NCBI RefSeq assembly: GCF_047303325.1
Contig: NZ_JBKBEX010000007.1
Location: forward strand, 62,001 to 126,000
Direction of reading: 5' to 3'
DNA length: 64,000 bases
DNA from: Polaromonas sp047303325
GTDB taxonomy: Bacteria; Pseudomonadota; Gammaproteobacteria; Burkholderiales; Burkholderiaceae_C
Both the position numbers and the translations under genes were made by a program. Each line of letters begins with the position of its first letter. The first letter of the stretch is position 1. This document shows, in pieces, positions 17,719 through 25,759 of the stretch. The notes under the pieces are model-generated. The model searched no databases. It saw nothing but the letters and a program-made list of their open reading frames with translations, and was not told the DNA's origin.

Positions 17719-19827
17719 ATGACCACTCTTTACGAAGTCCATGGCCCCGTCGCGCTCATCACGCTGAGCAACCCGCCCGTCAACGGCCTGGGCCATGCCA
17801 CCCGCCTGAGCCTGACCGACAACCTGCAAAAGGCCAATGCCGATGCGGCCGTCAAGGCCATCGTGATCACAGGCGCCGGCAAGGCCTTCTCGGGCGGCGC
17901 CGACATCAAGGAATTCGGCACGCCCAAGGCGCTGACCGAGCCCAACCTGCTCAGCGTGATCCGCGCCGTTGAGAATTCCGCCAAGCCCGTCGTGGCCGCG
18001 ATCCATACCGTCTGCATGGGCGGCGGCCTGGAACTGGCCCTGGGTTGCCACTACCGCATCGCCGCGCCCGGCACCAACATCGCCTTGCCCGAAGTCAAGC
18101 TGGGCCTGCTGCCCGGCGCCGGCGGCACGCAGCGCCTGCCGCGCGTGCTCGGCGTGGAGCCGGCCCTGAACATGATCGTGAGCGGTGAGCCCGTCAAGAG
18201 CGAATTGCTCGCGCAAATCCCCGGCCAGAAGCTGTTTGACAAGCTCGCCGCCTCGCCCGAATCGCTGGCTCAGGAAGCCCTGGCCTTTGCCCAGTCGATT
18301 TCCGACACCCGGCCGCTGCCGCTGGTGCGTGAGCTGCGCGCCAAGCACCCCAACGGCGACGCCTACTTCCAGTTCGCCCGCAACATGGTCAAGGGCATGT
18401 CCAAGAACTTCCCCGCGCCGCTCAAGTGCGTGGACGCCGTGGAAGCCGCCACCAAGAAGAAATTCGAAGAAGGCATGGCGCTTGAGCGCGAGTTCTTCAT
18501 CAACCTGATGTGGACGCCTGAAAGCCGCGCGCTGCGTCACATCTTCATGGCCGAGCGCGCCGCTTCCAAGATTCCCGACGTGCCGGAAGACACGCCCAAG
18601 CGCGAGATCAATTCCGTTGCGGTGATAGGCGCCGGCACCATGGGCGGTGGCATCGCCATGAACTTCCTGAACGCCGGCGTTCCGGTCAAGATTCTCGAGA
18701 TGAAGCAGGAGGCGCTGGACAAGGGCCTGGGCATCATCCGCAAAAACTACGAAGCCCAGGTCAAAAAGGGCAAGCTCAAGCAGGACAAGTATGAGCAGCG
18801 CATGAGCCTGCTCAGCACCACGCTGAGCTACGACGACCTGAAAGACGCCGACATGGTGATCGAGGCCGTGTTCGAGGATATGGGCGTGAAGGAAAAAGTC
18901 TTCAAGGAGCTGGACCGCGTGATGAAGCCCGGCGCCATCCTGGCTTCCAACACCTCGACGCTGGACGTCAACCAGATCGCCGCCTTCACCAAGCGCCCGC
19001 AGGACGTGGTGGGCATGCATTTCTTCAGCCCCGCCAATGTGATGAAGCTGCTCGAAGTGGTGCGCGGCGCCAAGACCGGCAAGGACGTGCTGGCCACCGT
19101 GATGGCGGTGGGCAAGAAAATCAAGAAGACGGCCGTGGTCTCCGGCGTGTGCGACGGCTTTATCGGCAACCGCATGATCGAGCAGTACGGCCGCCAGGGC
19201 GGTTTCCTGCTCGACGAGGGCTGCACGCCCGAGCAGGTCGACAAGGCCATCGAAAAATTCGGTTTCGCAATGGGCCCCTTCCGCATGGGCGACCTGGCCG
19301 GCAACGACATCGGCTGGGCCATCCGCAAGCGCCGCTACACCGAAAAGCCCGACATGAAGTACAGCAAGACCGCCGACCTGCTCTGCGAGAAAGGCCGCTT
19401 CGGCCAGAAGACGGGTGCCGGTTGGTACGACTATGTGCCCGGCAAACGTGACGCCATCCCGAACGCCGAAGTCGTCAAGATGATTGAAGACCATCGCAAA
19501 TCGCTGGGCATCACGCCGCGCAAGATCTCCGACGAGGAAATCGTGCAGCGCCTGGTGTTCTCGCTGGTCAACGAGGCCGCGCACATCCTGGAGGAGGGCA
19601 TTGCCTCCAAGGCCAGCGACATCGACATGGTCTACATCATGGGCTACGGCTTCCCCGTCTATCGCGGCGGCCCCATGCTGTACGCCGACCAGCTGGGCCT
19701 GTTCAACGTGGTGCAAAGCATGAACCGCTTCGCCCAGAACCCGCTGGACGACGCCAAATTCTGGAAGCCCGCGCCCCTGCTGGCCAAGCTCGCGGCTGAA
19801 GGCAAGACCTTCAACCCGACCGTCTGA
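17719..19827 (+). CDS. fadB: Enoyl-CoA hydratase / 3-hydroxyacyl-CoA dehydrogenase (FadB/FadJ type)
   Basis: Bifunctional beta-oxidation enzyme of 702 residues. The N-terminal crotonase domain (about 1-190) keeps both catalytic glutamates, in GGGLELALG (residue 105) and LPEVKLGLLPGAGG (125). The dehydrogenase domain starts near residue 298 with SVAVIGAGTMGGGIAMNFL (NAD-binding) and contains HFFSPANVMKLLEVV and GVCDGFIGNRM; C-terminal dehydrogenase repeats follow. The start at MTTLYEVHG has AAGGAAAG upstream; the open frame above it contains the promoter. The thiolase gene follows 47 bp later. The symbol marks family; FadJ-like use cannot be excluded. Confidence 0.94.
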   Translation: MTTLYEVHGPVALITLSNPPVNGLGHATRLSLTDNLQKANADAAVKAIVITGAGKAFSGGADIKEFGTPKALTEPNLLSVIRAVENSAKPVVAAIHTVCMGGGLELALGCHYRIAAPGTNIALPEVKLGLLPGAGGTQRLPRVLGVEPALNMIVSGEPVKSELLAQIPGQKLFDKLAASPESLAQEALAFAQSISDTRPLPLVRELRAKHPNGDAYFQFARNMVKGMSKNFPAPLKCVDAVEAATKKKFEEGMALEREFFINLMWTPESRALRHIFMAERAASKIPDVPEDTPKREINSVAVIGAGTMGGGIAMNFLNAGVPVKILEMKQEALDKGLGIIRKNYEAQVKKGKLKQDKYEQRMSLLSTTLSYDDLKDADMVIEAVFEDMGVKEKVFKELDRVMKPGAILASNTSTLDVNQIAAFTKRPQDVVGMHFFSPANVMKLLEVVRGAKTGKDVLATVMAVGKKIKKTAVVSGVCDGFIGNRMIEQYGRQGGFLLDEGCTPEQVDKAIEKFGFAMGPFRMGDLAGNDIGWAIRKRRYTEKPDMKYSKTADLLCEKGRFGQKTGAGWYDYVPGKRDAIPNAEVVKMIEDHRKSLGITPRKISDEEIVQRLVFSLVNEAAHILEEGIASKASDIDMVYIMGYGFPVYRGGPMLYADQLGLFNVVQSMNRFAQNPLDDAKFWKPAPLLAKLAAEGKTFNPTV

Positions 19828-19874
19828 ACCCAGCGCACCGCACAGATCAACGCACCCAGATTCCGGAGAATTTC

Positions 19875-21050
19875 ATGAGCTCAGCAGTCATTGTTTCCAC
19901 CGCACGCACCCCCCTGGCCAAAAGCTGGAAGGGCTCTTTCAACATGACGCACGGCGCCACGCTGGGCGGCCACGCCGTCGAGCACGCGCTCAAGCGCGCC
20001 GGCATCGAGGCCGGCGAGGTCGATGACGTGATCATGGGCTGCGCCACGCCCGAAGGCGCGACCGGCGCCAACATCGCGCGCCAGATCGCGCTGCGCGCCG
20101 GTTGCCCCGTCACCGTGTCGGGCATGACGGTCAACCGGTTTTGCTCGTCGGGCCTGCAGACCATTGCCCTGGCGGCCCAGCGCGTGATCGCCGGCGAAGC
20201 CGACATCTATGTGGCCGGCGGCGTCGAAAGCATCTCCTGCGTGCAGCAGGAAATGAACACCCACATGCTGCAGGAAGCCTGGCTGGCCAAGAACAAGCCC
20301 GAAATTTACTGGAACATGCTGCAGACCGCCGAGCAGGTCGCCAAGCGCTACAACATCTCGCGCGACCGCATGGACGAGTACGGCGCGCTGAGCCAGCAAA
20401 AGGCCACGGCCGCGCAGGCCGCGGGCCTGTTTGAAGCCGAAATTGCCCCCATCACAGTGACAGCCGGCGTGGCCGACAAGGTCATGGGCCTGACGACCAA
20501 ACAGGTCACCGTCAGCAAGGACGAAGGCATACGCGAAGGCACGACCAAGGAAGGCATCAGCGGCATCAAGCCGGCCATCCCCGGCGGCGTGATCGCGGCC
20601 GGCAACGCCAGCCAGTTCTCCGACGGCGGCGGCGCCGTGGTCGTCATGAGCGAAACCGTCGCGCAAAAGAAGGGCCTCAAGCCCCTGGGCCGCTTCCTCG
20701 GTTTTGCGGTTGCCGGCTGCGAACCCGACGAGATGGGCATAGGCCCGGTCTTTGCAATCCCCAAGGTGCTGGCCAAGCTGGGCCTGAAGATCGACGACAT
20801 CGACCTCTGGGAACTCAATGAAGCCTTCGCCGTGCAGGTGCTGTACTGCGCCGACAAGCTGGGCATTCCCATGGACAAACTCAATGTCAACGGCGGCGCG
20901 ATCGCCGTCGGCCACCCCTACGGCGTGACCGGCCAGCGCCTGACGGGCCATGCGCTGATCGAAGGCAAACGCCGCGGCGCCAAGCGCGTCTGTGTGACCA
21001 TGTGCATTGGCGGTGGCATGGGCGCGGCCGGCATTTACGAAGTCCTCTAA
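19875..21050 (+). CDS. fadA: Acetyl-CoA C-acyltransferase (thiolase)
   Basis: Last step of beta-oxidation, cleaving 3-ketoacyl-CoA with CoA. The 391 residues hold the nucleophilic Cys at residue 90 (NRFCSSGLQ), His347 in GGAIAVGHPYG, and the second Cys377 in VTMCIGGGMGAAG, the complete thiolase set. NEAFAV near residue 315 is also typical. An RBS (CCGGAGAA) precedes the ATG. It forms the expected pair with the upstream FadB-like protein, which together would carry three of the four beta-oxidation reactions; the dehydrogenase for the first step follows. Chain-length preference is not visible. Confidence 0.95.
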   Translation: MSSAVIVSTARTPLAKSWKGSFNMTHGATLGGHAVEHALKRAGIEAGEVDDVIMGCATPEGATGANIARQIALRAGCPVTVSGMTVNRFCSSGLQTIALAAQRVIAGEADIYVAGGVESISCVQQEMNTHMLQEAWLAKNKPEIYWNMLQTAEQVAKRYNISRDRMDEYGALSQQKATAAQAAGLFEAEIAPITVTAGVADKVMGLTTKQVTVSKDEGIREGTTKEGISGIKPAIPGGVIAAGNASQFSDGGGAVVVMSETVAQKKGLKPLGRFLGFAVAGCEPDEMGIGPVFAIPKVLAKLGLKIDDIDLWELNEAFAVQVLYCADKLGIPMDKLNVNGGAIAVGHPYGVTGQRLTGHALIEGKRRGAKRVCVTMCIGGGMGAAGIYEVL

Positions 21051-21141
21051 ACCGGGCAAGCACCATGGATGAAACCCTGCTCCTTCAGAAAGGGCAGGTG
21101 TTTCCTGCCTTCCCGCCTGCCTGCGTACCGGGGAGGCCGTC

Positions 21142-22965
21142 ATGAGCCTCAGGCCCACGCTGGACTTCCTGCTGTACCACTGGCTGGACGCCGAATCGCT
21201 GAACCAGCGCGCGCGTTTCGCCGACCATTCGCGCGAGACTTTTGACGCGGTCTTCGACACCTGCGAGCGCATCGCGCGCGAGAAATACGCGCCTTTCAAC
21301 CGCACGGTGGACACGCAGGAGCCGCATTTCGACGGCGAAAAGGTGATCCTTCCGCAGGCCACGCACGACGCGCAAAAGGCCTACGCAGCCTCCGGCATGC
21401 TCAGCGCCGCGCAGGACTATGAAGTCGGCGGCATGCAGCTGCCCTATACCGTCGAAGCCGCGGCCAACGCTTTTTTTGCCATGGCCTCGGTCAGCATAGG
21501 CTCGGGCCTTTTGACCACCGGCAATGCCAACCTGCTGATGGTGCACGGCACCGAGCTGCAAAAGGAAGTGTTCGCCAAAAACGAATTCTCGGGCCGCTTT
21601 TCGGGCACCATGTGTTTGTCCGAGCCGCAGGCCGGCTCCTCGCTGAGTGACGTCACCACGCGCGCCGTGCCCGACGGCGAAGGCTTTGAAGCCGACCCGC
21701 TGGGTGCGCGCTACCGCCTCAAGGGAAACAAGATGTGGATTTCGGCCGGCGAGCATGAGCTGACCGACAACATCATCCACCTGGTGCTGGCCAAGATACC
21801 GGGGCCGGACGGCAAGCTGATCGCCGGCACGCGCGGCATCTCGCTGTTCATCGTGCCCAAGAAGATGGTCAATACCAAGGGCGAGCTCACCGGCGTACGC
21901 AACGACGTGGCGCTGGCAGGCCTGAACCACAAGCTGGGCTGGCGCGGCACCACCAACACCTTGCTCAATTTTGGCGAGGGCAAATACCCGGTGGACGGCC
22001 AGGCCGGCGCTGTCGGCTACCTGGTGGGCAAGCCGCATGAAGGCCTGCGCTGCATGTTCCACATGATGAACGAGGCGCGCATAGGCGTGGGCACGGCCGC
22101 CACCATGCTGGGCATGGCGGGCTATTACGCGAGCCTCGACTATGCCAAAAACCGGCCGCAGGGCCGGCCTGTCGGCGTGGGCGGCAAGGACGCCTCCCAG
22201 CCGCAGATCCGCATCATTGAGCACGCCGACGTCAAGCGCATGTTGCTGGCGCAAAAAGCCTACTGCGAAGGCGCGCTGGCGCTGGAGCTGTACTGCGCGC
22301 GCCTGGTCGACGAGAACCATACGGCCGAGGCGCAAGCGGCCGATGATGCGCGCCTGCTGCTCGAGGTGCTGACGCCGATTGCCAAGAGCTGGCCCAGCGA
22401 ATGGTGCCTGGAGGCCAATTCCCTGGCCATCCAGGTGCACGGCGGCTATGGCTACACGCGCGACTTCCCGGTGGAGCAGTATTGGCGCGACAACCGCCTG
22501 AACATGATCCACGAGGGCACGCACGGCATCCAGGCCATGGACCTGCTGGGCCGCAAGGTGCTGATGGAAGGGGGCAGGGGGCTGCAGCTGCTGGCCGCCC
22601 GCATCAACGCCACGATTGAAAAAGCCATACAGCGGCCCGAGCTGGCGGTGCACGCCAATGCGCTGGGCAAGGCGCTGCAGCATGTGGGCAGCGCCACCAA
22701 GGCGGCATGGGCCACGGGTGAGCCCGGCGAGGCTTTGGCCAATGCGGTACCCTATATGCAGGCCTTCGGCCACACCGTGCTGGCGTGGCTGTGGCTGGAC
22801 GTAGCCCTGGCCAGCCTTTCATTAGCCCCGGATGCACCGCATGCGGGAAGAATGGGGGCCATGCGCTACTTTTATCATTACGAGTTACCCAAGATCGACG
22901 CCTGGCTCAAAGTGGTTGAAAGCCGCGACCTGACCTGCGCCGAGCTGCCCGAGGAGGCTTTTTAA
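21142..22965 (+). CDS. Acyl-CoA dehydrogenase, long DmdC-like form
   Basis: FAD enzyme for the first oxidation step, 607 residues, clearly longer than the common 380-residue type. It has TGTMCLSEPQAGSSLSDV-like substrate/FAD contacts (TMCLSEPQAGSS), KMWISAGEHEL, the flavin-domain segments GVGTAATMLGMAGYYASLDYAKNR and VHGGYGYTRDFPVEQYWRD, and an additional C-terminal domain of about 130 residues. This architecture is shared with DmdC (3-methylmercaptopropionyl-CoA dehydrogenase) and some long-chain enzymes; the substrate here is unknown. A GGGGAGG box lies upstream. A 26-codon frame ends inside its ATG. The stop overlaps the next gene by one base. Confidence 0.93.
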   Translation: MSLRPTLDFLLYHWLDAESLNQRARFADHSRETFDAVFDTCERIAREKYAPFNRTVDTQEPHFDGEKVILPQATHDAQKAYAASGMLSAAQDYEVGGMQLPYTVEAAANAFFAMASVSIGSGLLTTGNANLLMVHGTELQKEVFAKNEFSGRFSGTMCLSEPQAGSSLSDVTTRAVPDGEGFEADPLGARYRLKGNKMWISAGEHELTDNIIHLVLAKIPGPDGKLIAGTRGISLFIVPKKMVNTKGELTGVRNDVALAGLNHKLGWRGTTNTLLNFGEGKYPVDGQAGAVGYLVGKPHEGLRCMFHMMNEARIGVGTAATMLGMAGYYASLDYAKNRPQGRPVGVGGKDASQPQIRIIEHADVKRMLLAQKAYCEGALALELYCARLVDENHTAEAQAADDARLLLEVLTPIAKSWPSEWCLEANSLAIQVHGGYGYTRDFPVEQYWRDNRLNMIHEGTHGIQAMDLLGRKVLMEGGRGLQLLAARINATIEKAIQRPELAVHANALGKALQHVGSATKAAWATGEPGEALANAVPYMQAFGHTVLAWLWLDVALASLSLAPDAPHAGRMGAMRYFYHYELPKIDAWLKVVESRDLTCAELPEEAF

Positions 22966-23195
22966 TGGCATTTTTCAAACCGTCCGCCGATCCTGTTTCC
23001 AACAAGAACGTGGCGCGCCTGCAGGCCCTGATCTGGATACTGATCTACGGCGGGTTGCTGACCCTGGTGCTGGGCCTGTCGGTCCAGCGCACGGACGACG
23101 CCATAGGCTGGTCGCTGGTGGTTGGCGGCGGCATTATCGCGGCGGTGGGTTTTTTGCTGATCTACGTGCGCTCCCGCATCAACGTGGGGTCGTGA
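22965..23195 (+). CDS. Small two-helix membrane protein, function unknown
   Basis: 76 residues with two membrane segments, ALIWILIYGGLLTLVLGLSV and WSLVVGGGIIAAVGFLLIYV, separated by a short polar loop (QRTDDAIG) and a short charged tail. The ATG overlaps the TAA of the acyl-CoA dehydrogenase (TAATG), so translation is coupled. I do not recognise the family. Its position inside a beta-oxidation region suggests a linked role but does not show one. Confidence 0.75.
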   Translation: MAFFKPSADPVSNKNVARLQALIWILIYGGLLTLVLGLSVQRTDDAIGWSLVVGGGIIAAVGFLLIYVRSRINVGS

Positions 23196-23411
23196 GCACC
23201 GCCCCGGCGGAAGCCGCACAGAAGTCGCCGCCACGACAGCATGGGCTGCAACAGGCGCGATGTTGTGCCAACATGGCGAAGTCCCCACGCAAGTGAAAAC
23301 ACCGCGGCCTCGGCCGCCTGATTACCACCCTTGTTCCCAACCCATGACCCTAGCCCCAGGCCGCAAGCGCTGCCTGACAGGCAAACATGAACCACACACA
23401 GGAGACCCTCC

Positions 23412-24203
23412 ATGACCCGTACCATCCAGCAACTGTTTGACCTCAAAGGCAAGACCGCCCTCGTGACCGGCGGCTCGCGCGGCCTGGGCCTGCAACTGGC
23501 CCAGGCGCTGGGGGAGGCCGGCGCCAGAGTCATCCTGAGCTCGCGCAAGGCCGAAGACCTGATCGAGTCCGCCGCTGAACTCAAGTCCGCCGGCATAGAC
23601 GTCGACTGGATCGCCGCCGACTGCTCGAAAGAAGAAGACATACGCGCGCTGGCCGACGAGGCCATCAAGCGCCTGGGCCATGTCGACATCCTGGTCAACA
23701 ACGCCGGTGCCGCCTGGGGCGCGCCCGCCGAGGACCACCCGGTCGAAGCCTGGGACAAGGTCATGAACCTCAACATTCGCGGCTATTTCATCCTGAGCCA
23801 GCACATCGCCAAGCACAGCATGATCGCGCGCAAGTCCGGCCGCATCATCAATGTGGCCTCCATCGCAGGTCTGGGCGGCAACCCGCGCGAGATGACCACC
23901 GTGGCCTACAACACCTCCAAGGGCGCCGTCGTCAATTTCACGCGCGCGCTGGGCTGCGAATGGGGCAAGTACAACATCACCGTCAACGCCATCTGCCCAG
24001 GCTTTTTCCCGAGCAAGATGACCGTCGGCACGCTCAAGGCGCTGGGCGAGGAAAAGCTCGCCTCGCACGCGCCGCTGGGCCGCCTGGGCGACGACGAGGA
24101 CTTGAAGGGCCTGTGCGTACTCTACGCCTCCGATGCCGGCAAACACATCACGGGCCAGTGGCTGGCGGTCGATGGCGGCGTATCAGTAGTAACAGGTGGT
24201 TGA
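23412..24203 (+). CDS. Short-chain dehydrogenase/reductase
   Basis: The 263-residue NAD(P)-dependent oxidoreductase of the classical SDR type has nucleotide motif TGGSRGLG (residues 19-26), NNAG (97-100), and catalytic Ser150, Tyr166 and Lys170 in YNTSK. The C-terminal GQWLAVDGGVSVV is typical of the FabG/gluconate-dehydrogenase-like group. SSRKAEDL after the second strand may favour NADP, judged from the Arg. An AGGAGACC box precedes the start. Its stop overlaps the beginning of the thioesterase gene. A hydroxyacyl or alcohol substrate fits the neighbourhood but is inferred. Confidence 0.93.
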   Translation: MTRTIQQLFDLKGKTALVTGGSRGLGLQLAQALGEAGARVILSSRKAEDLIESAAELKSAGIDVDWIAADCSKEEDIRALADEAIKRLGHVDILVNNAGAAWGAPAEDHPVEAWDKVMNLNIRGYFILSQHIAKHSMIARKSGRIINVASIAGLGGNPREMTTVAYNTSKGAVVNFTRALGCEWGKYNITVNAICPGFFPSKMTVGTLKALGEEKLASHAPLGRLGDDEDLKGLCVLYASDAGKHITGQWLAVDGGVSVVTGG

Positions 24204-24666
24204 TCAGGTGAAGGGTTGGGACGAGCTGATGGACTTCGGCGCCGACATTCCTTTCGTCAGGCATCTGGGCTTTGAGCTGGAGCTGTTCACGGGCGGCGCC
24301 TCGGCCATAGGCTATACGCCCCAACCCGAGCACCTCAACTCTTTTGCCGTGACGCACGGCGGCGCCATCATGACGCTGCTGGACGTGACCATGGCCACGG
24401 CGGCGCGCAGTGTGCAAAAAGACATGGGTGTGGTCACCATTGAAATGAAGACCAGCTTCATGCGCCCGGCGCCCGGCGACGGTAGCCGGCTCACAGCCAA
24501 GGGCCGGCTCATGCACCGCAGCGCCACCATGGCTTTTACCGAAGCCACGTTATACGATGTGCTGGGCCAGGCCTGCGCGCATTCGACCGGCACCTTTAAA
24601 TACGTCAAACGCAAGCCCGCCGCCGTCCCGGCGGATGCGCCCGGCGGCGCGATTTCCACCGATTGA
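24196..24666 (+). CDS. PaaI-like acyl-CoA thioesterase
   Basis: Hotdog-fold thioesterase of 156 residues. The catalytic region reads FAVTHGGAIMTLLDVTMATAA, the HGG(A)-x-DxxxG-like PaaI motif, followed by VTIEMKTSFMRPAPG. It hydrolyses acyl- or aryl-CoA esters and in such operons often releases CoA from dead-end intermediates. The start is uncertain: a GTG at 24196 overlaps the SDR stop, and another GTG lies at 24208 (KGWDELMDF), both with weak ribosome sites. The tail after residue 140 is Pro/Ala-rich. Confidence 0.9.
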   Translation: MVDQVKGWDELMDFGADIPFVRHLGFELELFTGGASAIGYTPQPEHLNSFAVTHGGAIMTLLDVTMATAARSVQKDMGVVTIEMKTSFMRPAPGDGSRLTAKGRLMHRSATMAFTEATLYDVLGQACAHSTGTFKYVKRKPAAVPADAPGGAISTD

Positions 24667-24718
24667 CGCCCCCCGCCGCGACCTGAATCGCGGCACACAC
24701 TATTCACAGGAGACCCCC

Positions 24719-25735
24719 ATGCCCATCAACCAGCAAATCCTTCTCGACAACCGCCCCACCGGTGAAGCCAGCGCAAGCAACTTCATGCTGGTCTCCAGCG
24801 ACACGCCGCCCCTGCAGGACGGCCAGGTGCTGGTGCGCCACCACTACCTGAGCCTGGACCCTTACATGCGCGGCCGCATGAACGACAGCAAAAGTTATGC
24901 GGCGCCCCAGCCGCTGGGCCAGGTCATGATTGGCGGCACGGCCGGTGAGGTGGTTGAAAGCCGCTCGCCCAAATTCCAGCCCGGCGACAAGGTCGTCGGC
25001 ATGGGCGGCTGGCAGCAATACAGCGTGGTCAATGCCGACCAGCCCGGCGCGCTGCGCAAGGTGGACACCACCCATGTGCCGCTGTCGCACTACCTGGGCG
25101 CGGTCGGCATGCCCGGCGTCACTGCCTGGTACGGCCTGGTCAAAATCATAGAGCCCAAAGCCGGCCAGACCATGGTGGTCAGTGCCGCCACCGGCGCCGT
25201 CGGCAGCGCCTTCGCCGCGCTGTCCAAGGCCCGCGGCTGCCGCACGGTCGGTATTGCGGGTGGACCCGATAAATGCAAGTACGCGGTCGATGAACTCGGC
25301 TTTGACGCCTGCATAGACTACAAGCTGCACGCCGACGCGGCCTCGCTGTCCAAGGCCTTGCGTGATGCCTGCCCCGACGGCATAGACGGCTATTTCGAGA
25401 ACGTGGGCGGCATGGTGCTGGACGCCGTGCTGCCGCGCATGAACGCCTTCGGCCGCATCGCGCTGTGCGGCGTGATCGCGGGCTACGACGGCCGGCCCTT
25501 GCCGCTGGCCCATCCGGCGCTGATCCTGACCAGCCGCCTCAAGATTGAAGGTTTTATCGTGGCCGAGCACATGGAAGTCTGGCCCGAAGCCCTGAAAGAA
25601 CTCGGCACGCTGGTCGGCACCGGCAAGCTGCGCCCGCGTGAAAGCGTGGCGCAGGGCATTGAGTCGGCGCCCGAAGCCTTCCTCGGATTACTCAAGGGAA
25701 AAAATTTCGGCAAGCAGCTCGTCAAGCTGATTTAA
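24719..25735 (+). CDS. Zinc-independent MDR oxidoreductase (CurA/leukotriene reductase-like)
   Basis: NADP-dependent medium-chain reductase of 338 residues. Marks of the group are HHYLSLDPYMRGRMND near residue 40, VGMPGVTAWYGLV, and the nucleotide-binding VVSAATGAVGSAFAALSKARG, then YFENVGG. No structural-zinc cysteines are present. Members reduce activated double bonds such as those in enones. The start at MPINQQILLD follows CAGGAGAC at good spacing; the frame above it is not protein-like. It lies between the thioesterase and an AidB-like dehydrogenase in the same run of genes. Confidence 0.92.
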   Translation: MPINQQILLDNRPTGEASASNFMLVSSDTPPLQDGQVLVRHHYLSLDPYMRGRMNDSKSYAAPQPLGQVMIGGTAGEVVESRSPKFQPGDKVVGMGGWQQYSVVNADQPGALRKVDTTHVPLSHYLGAVGMPGVTAWYGLVKIIEPKAGQTMVVSAATGAVGSAFAALSKARGCRTVGIAGGPDKCKYAVDELGFDACIDYKLHADAASLSKALRDACPDGIDGYFENVGGMVLDAVLPRMNAFGRIALCGVIAGYDGRPLPLAHPALILTSRLKIEGFIVAEHMEVWPEALKELGTLVGTGKLRPRESVAQGIESAPEAFLGLLKGKNFGKQLVKLI

Positions 25736-25759
25736 GCCAAGCTCAGCAGGAGGTTTGCG

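Noticed and set aside
17578..19716. 712-codon minus-strand frame opposite the FadB-like gene
   Set aside because: Antisense of a well-supported gene; the translation is rich in His, Gly, Val and Leu with no domain.
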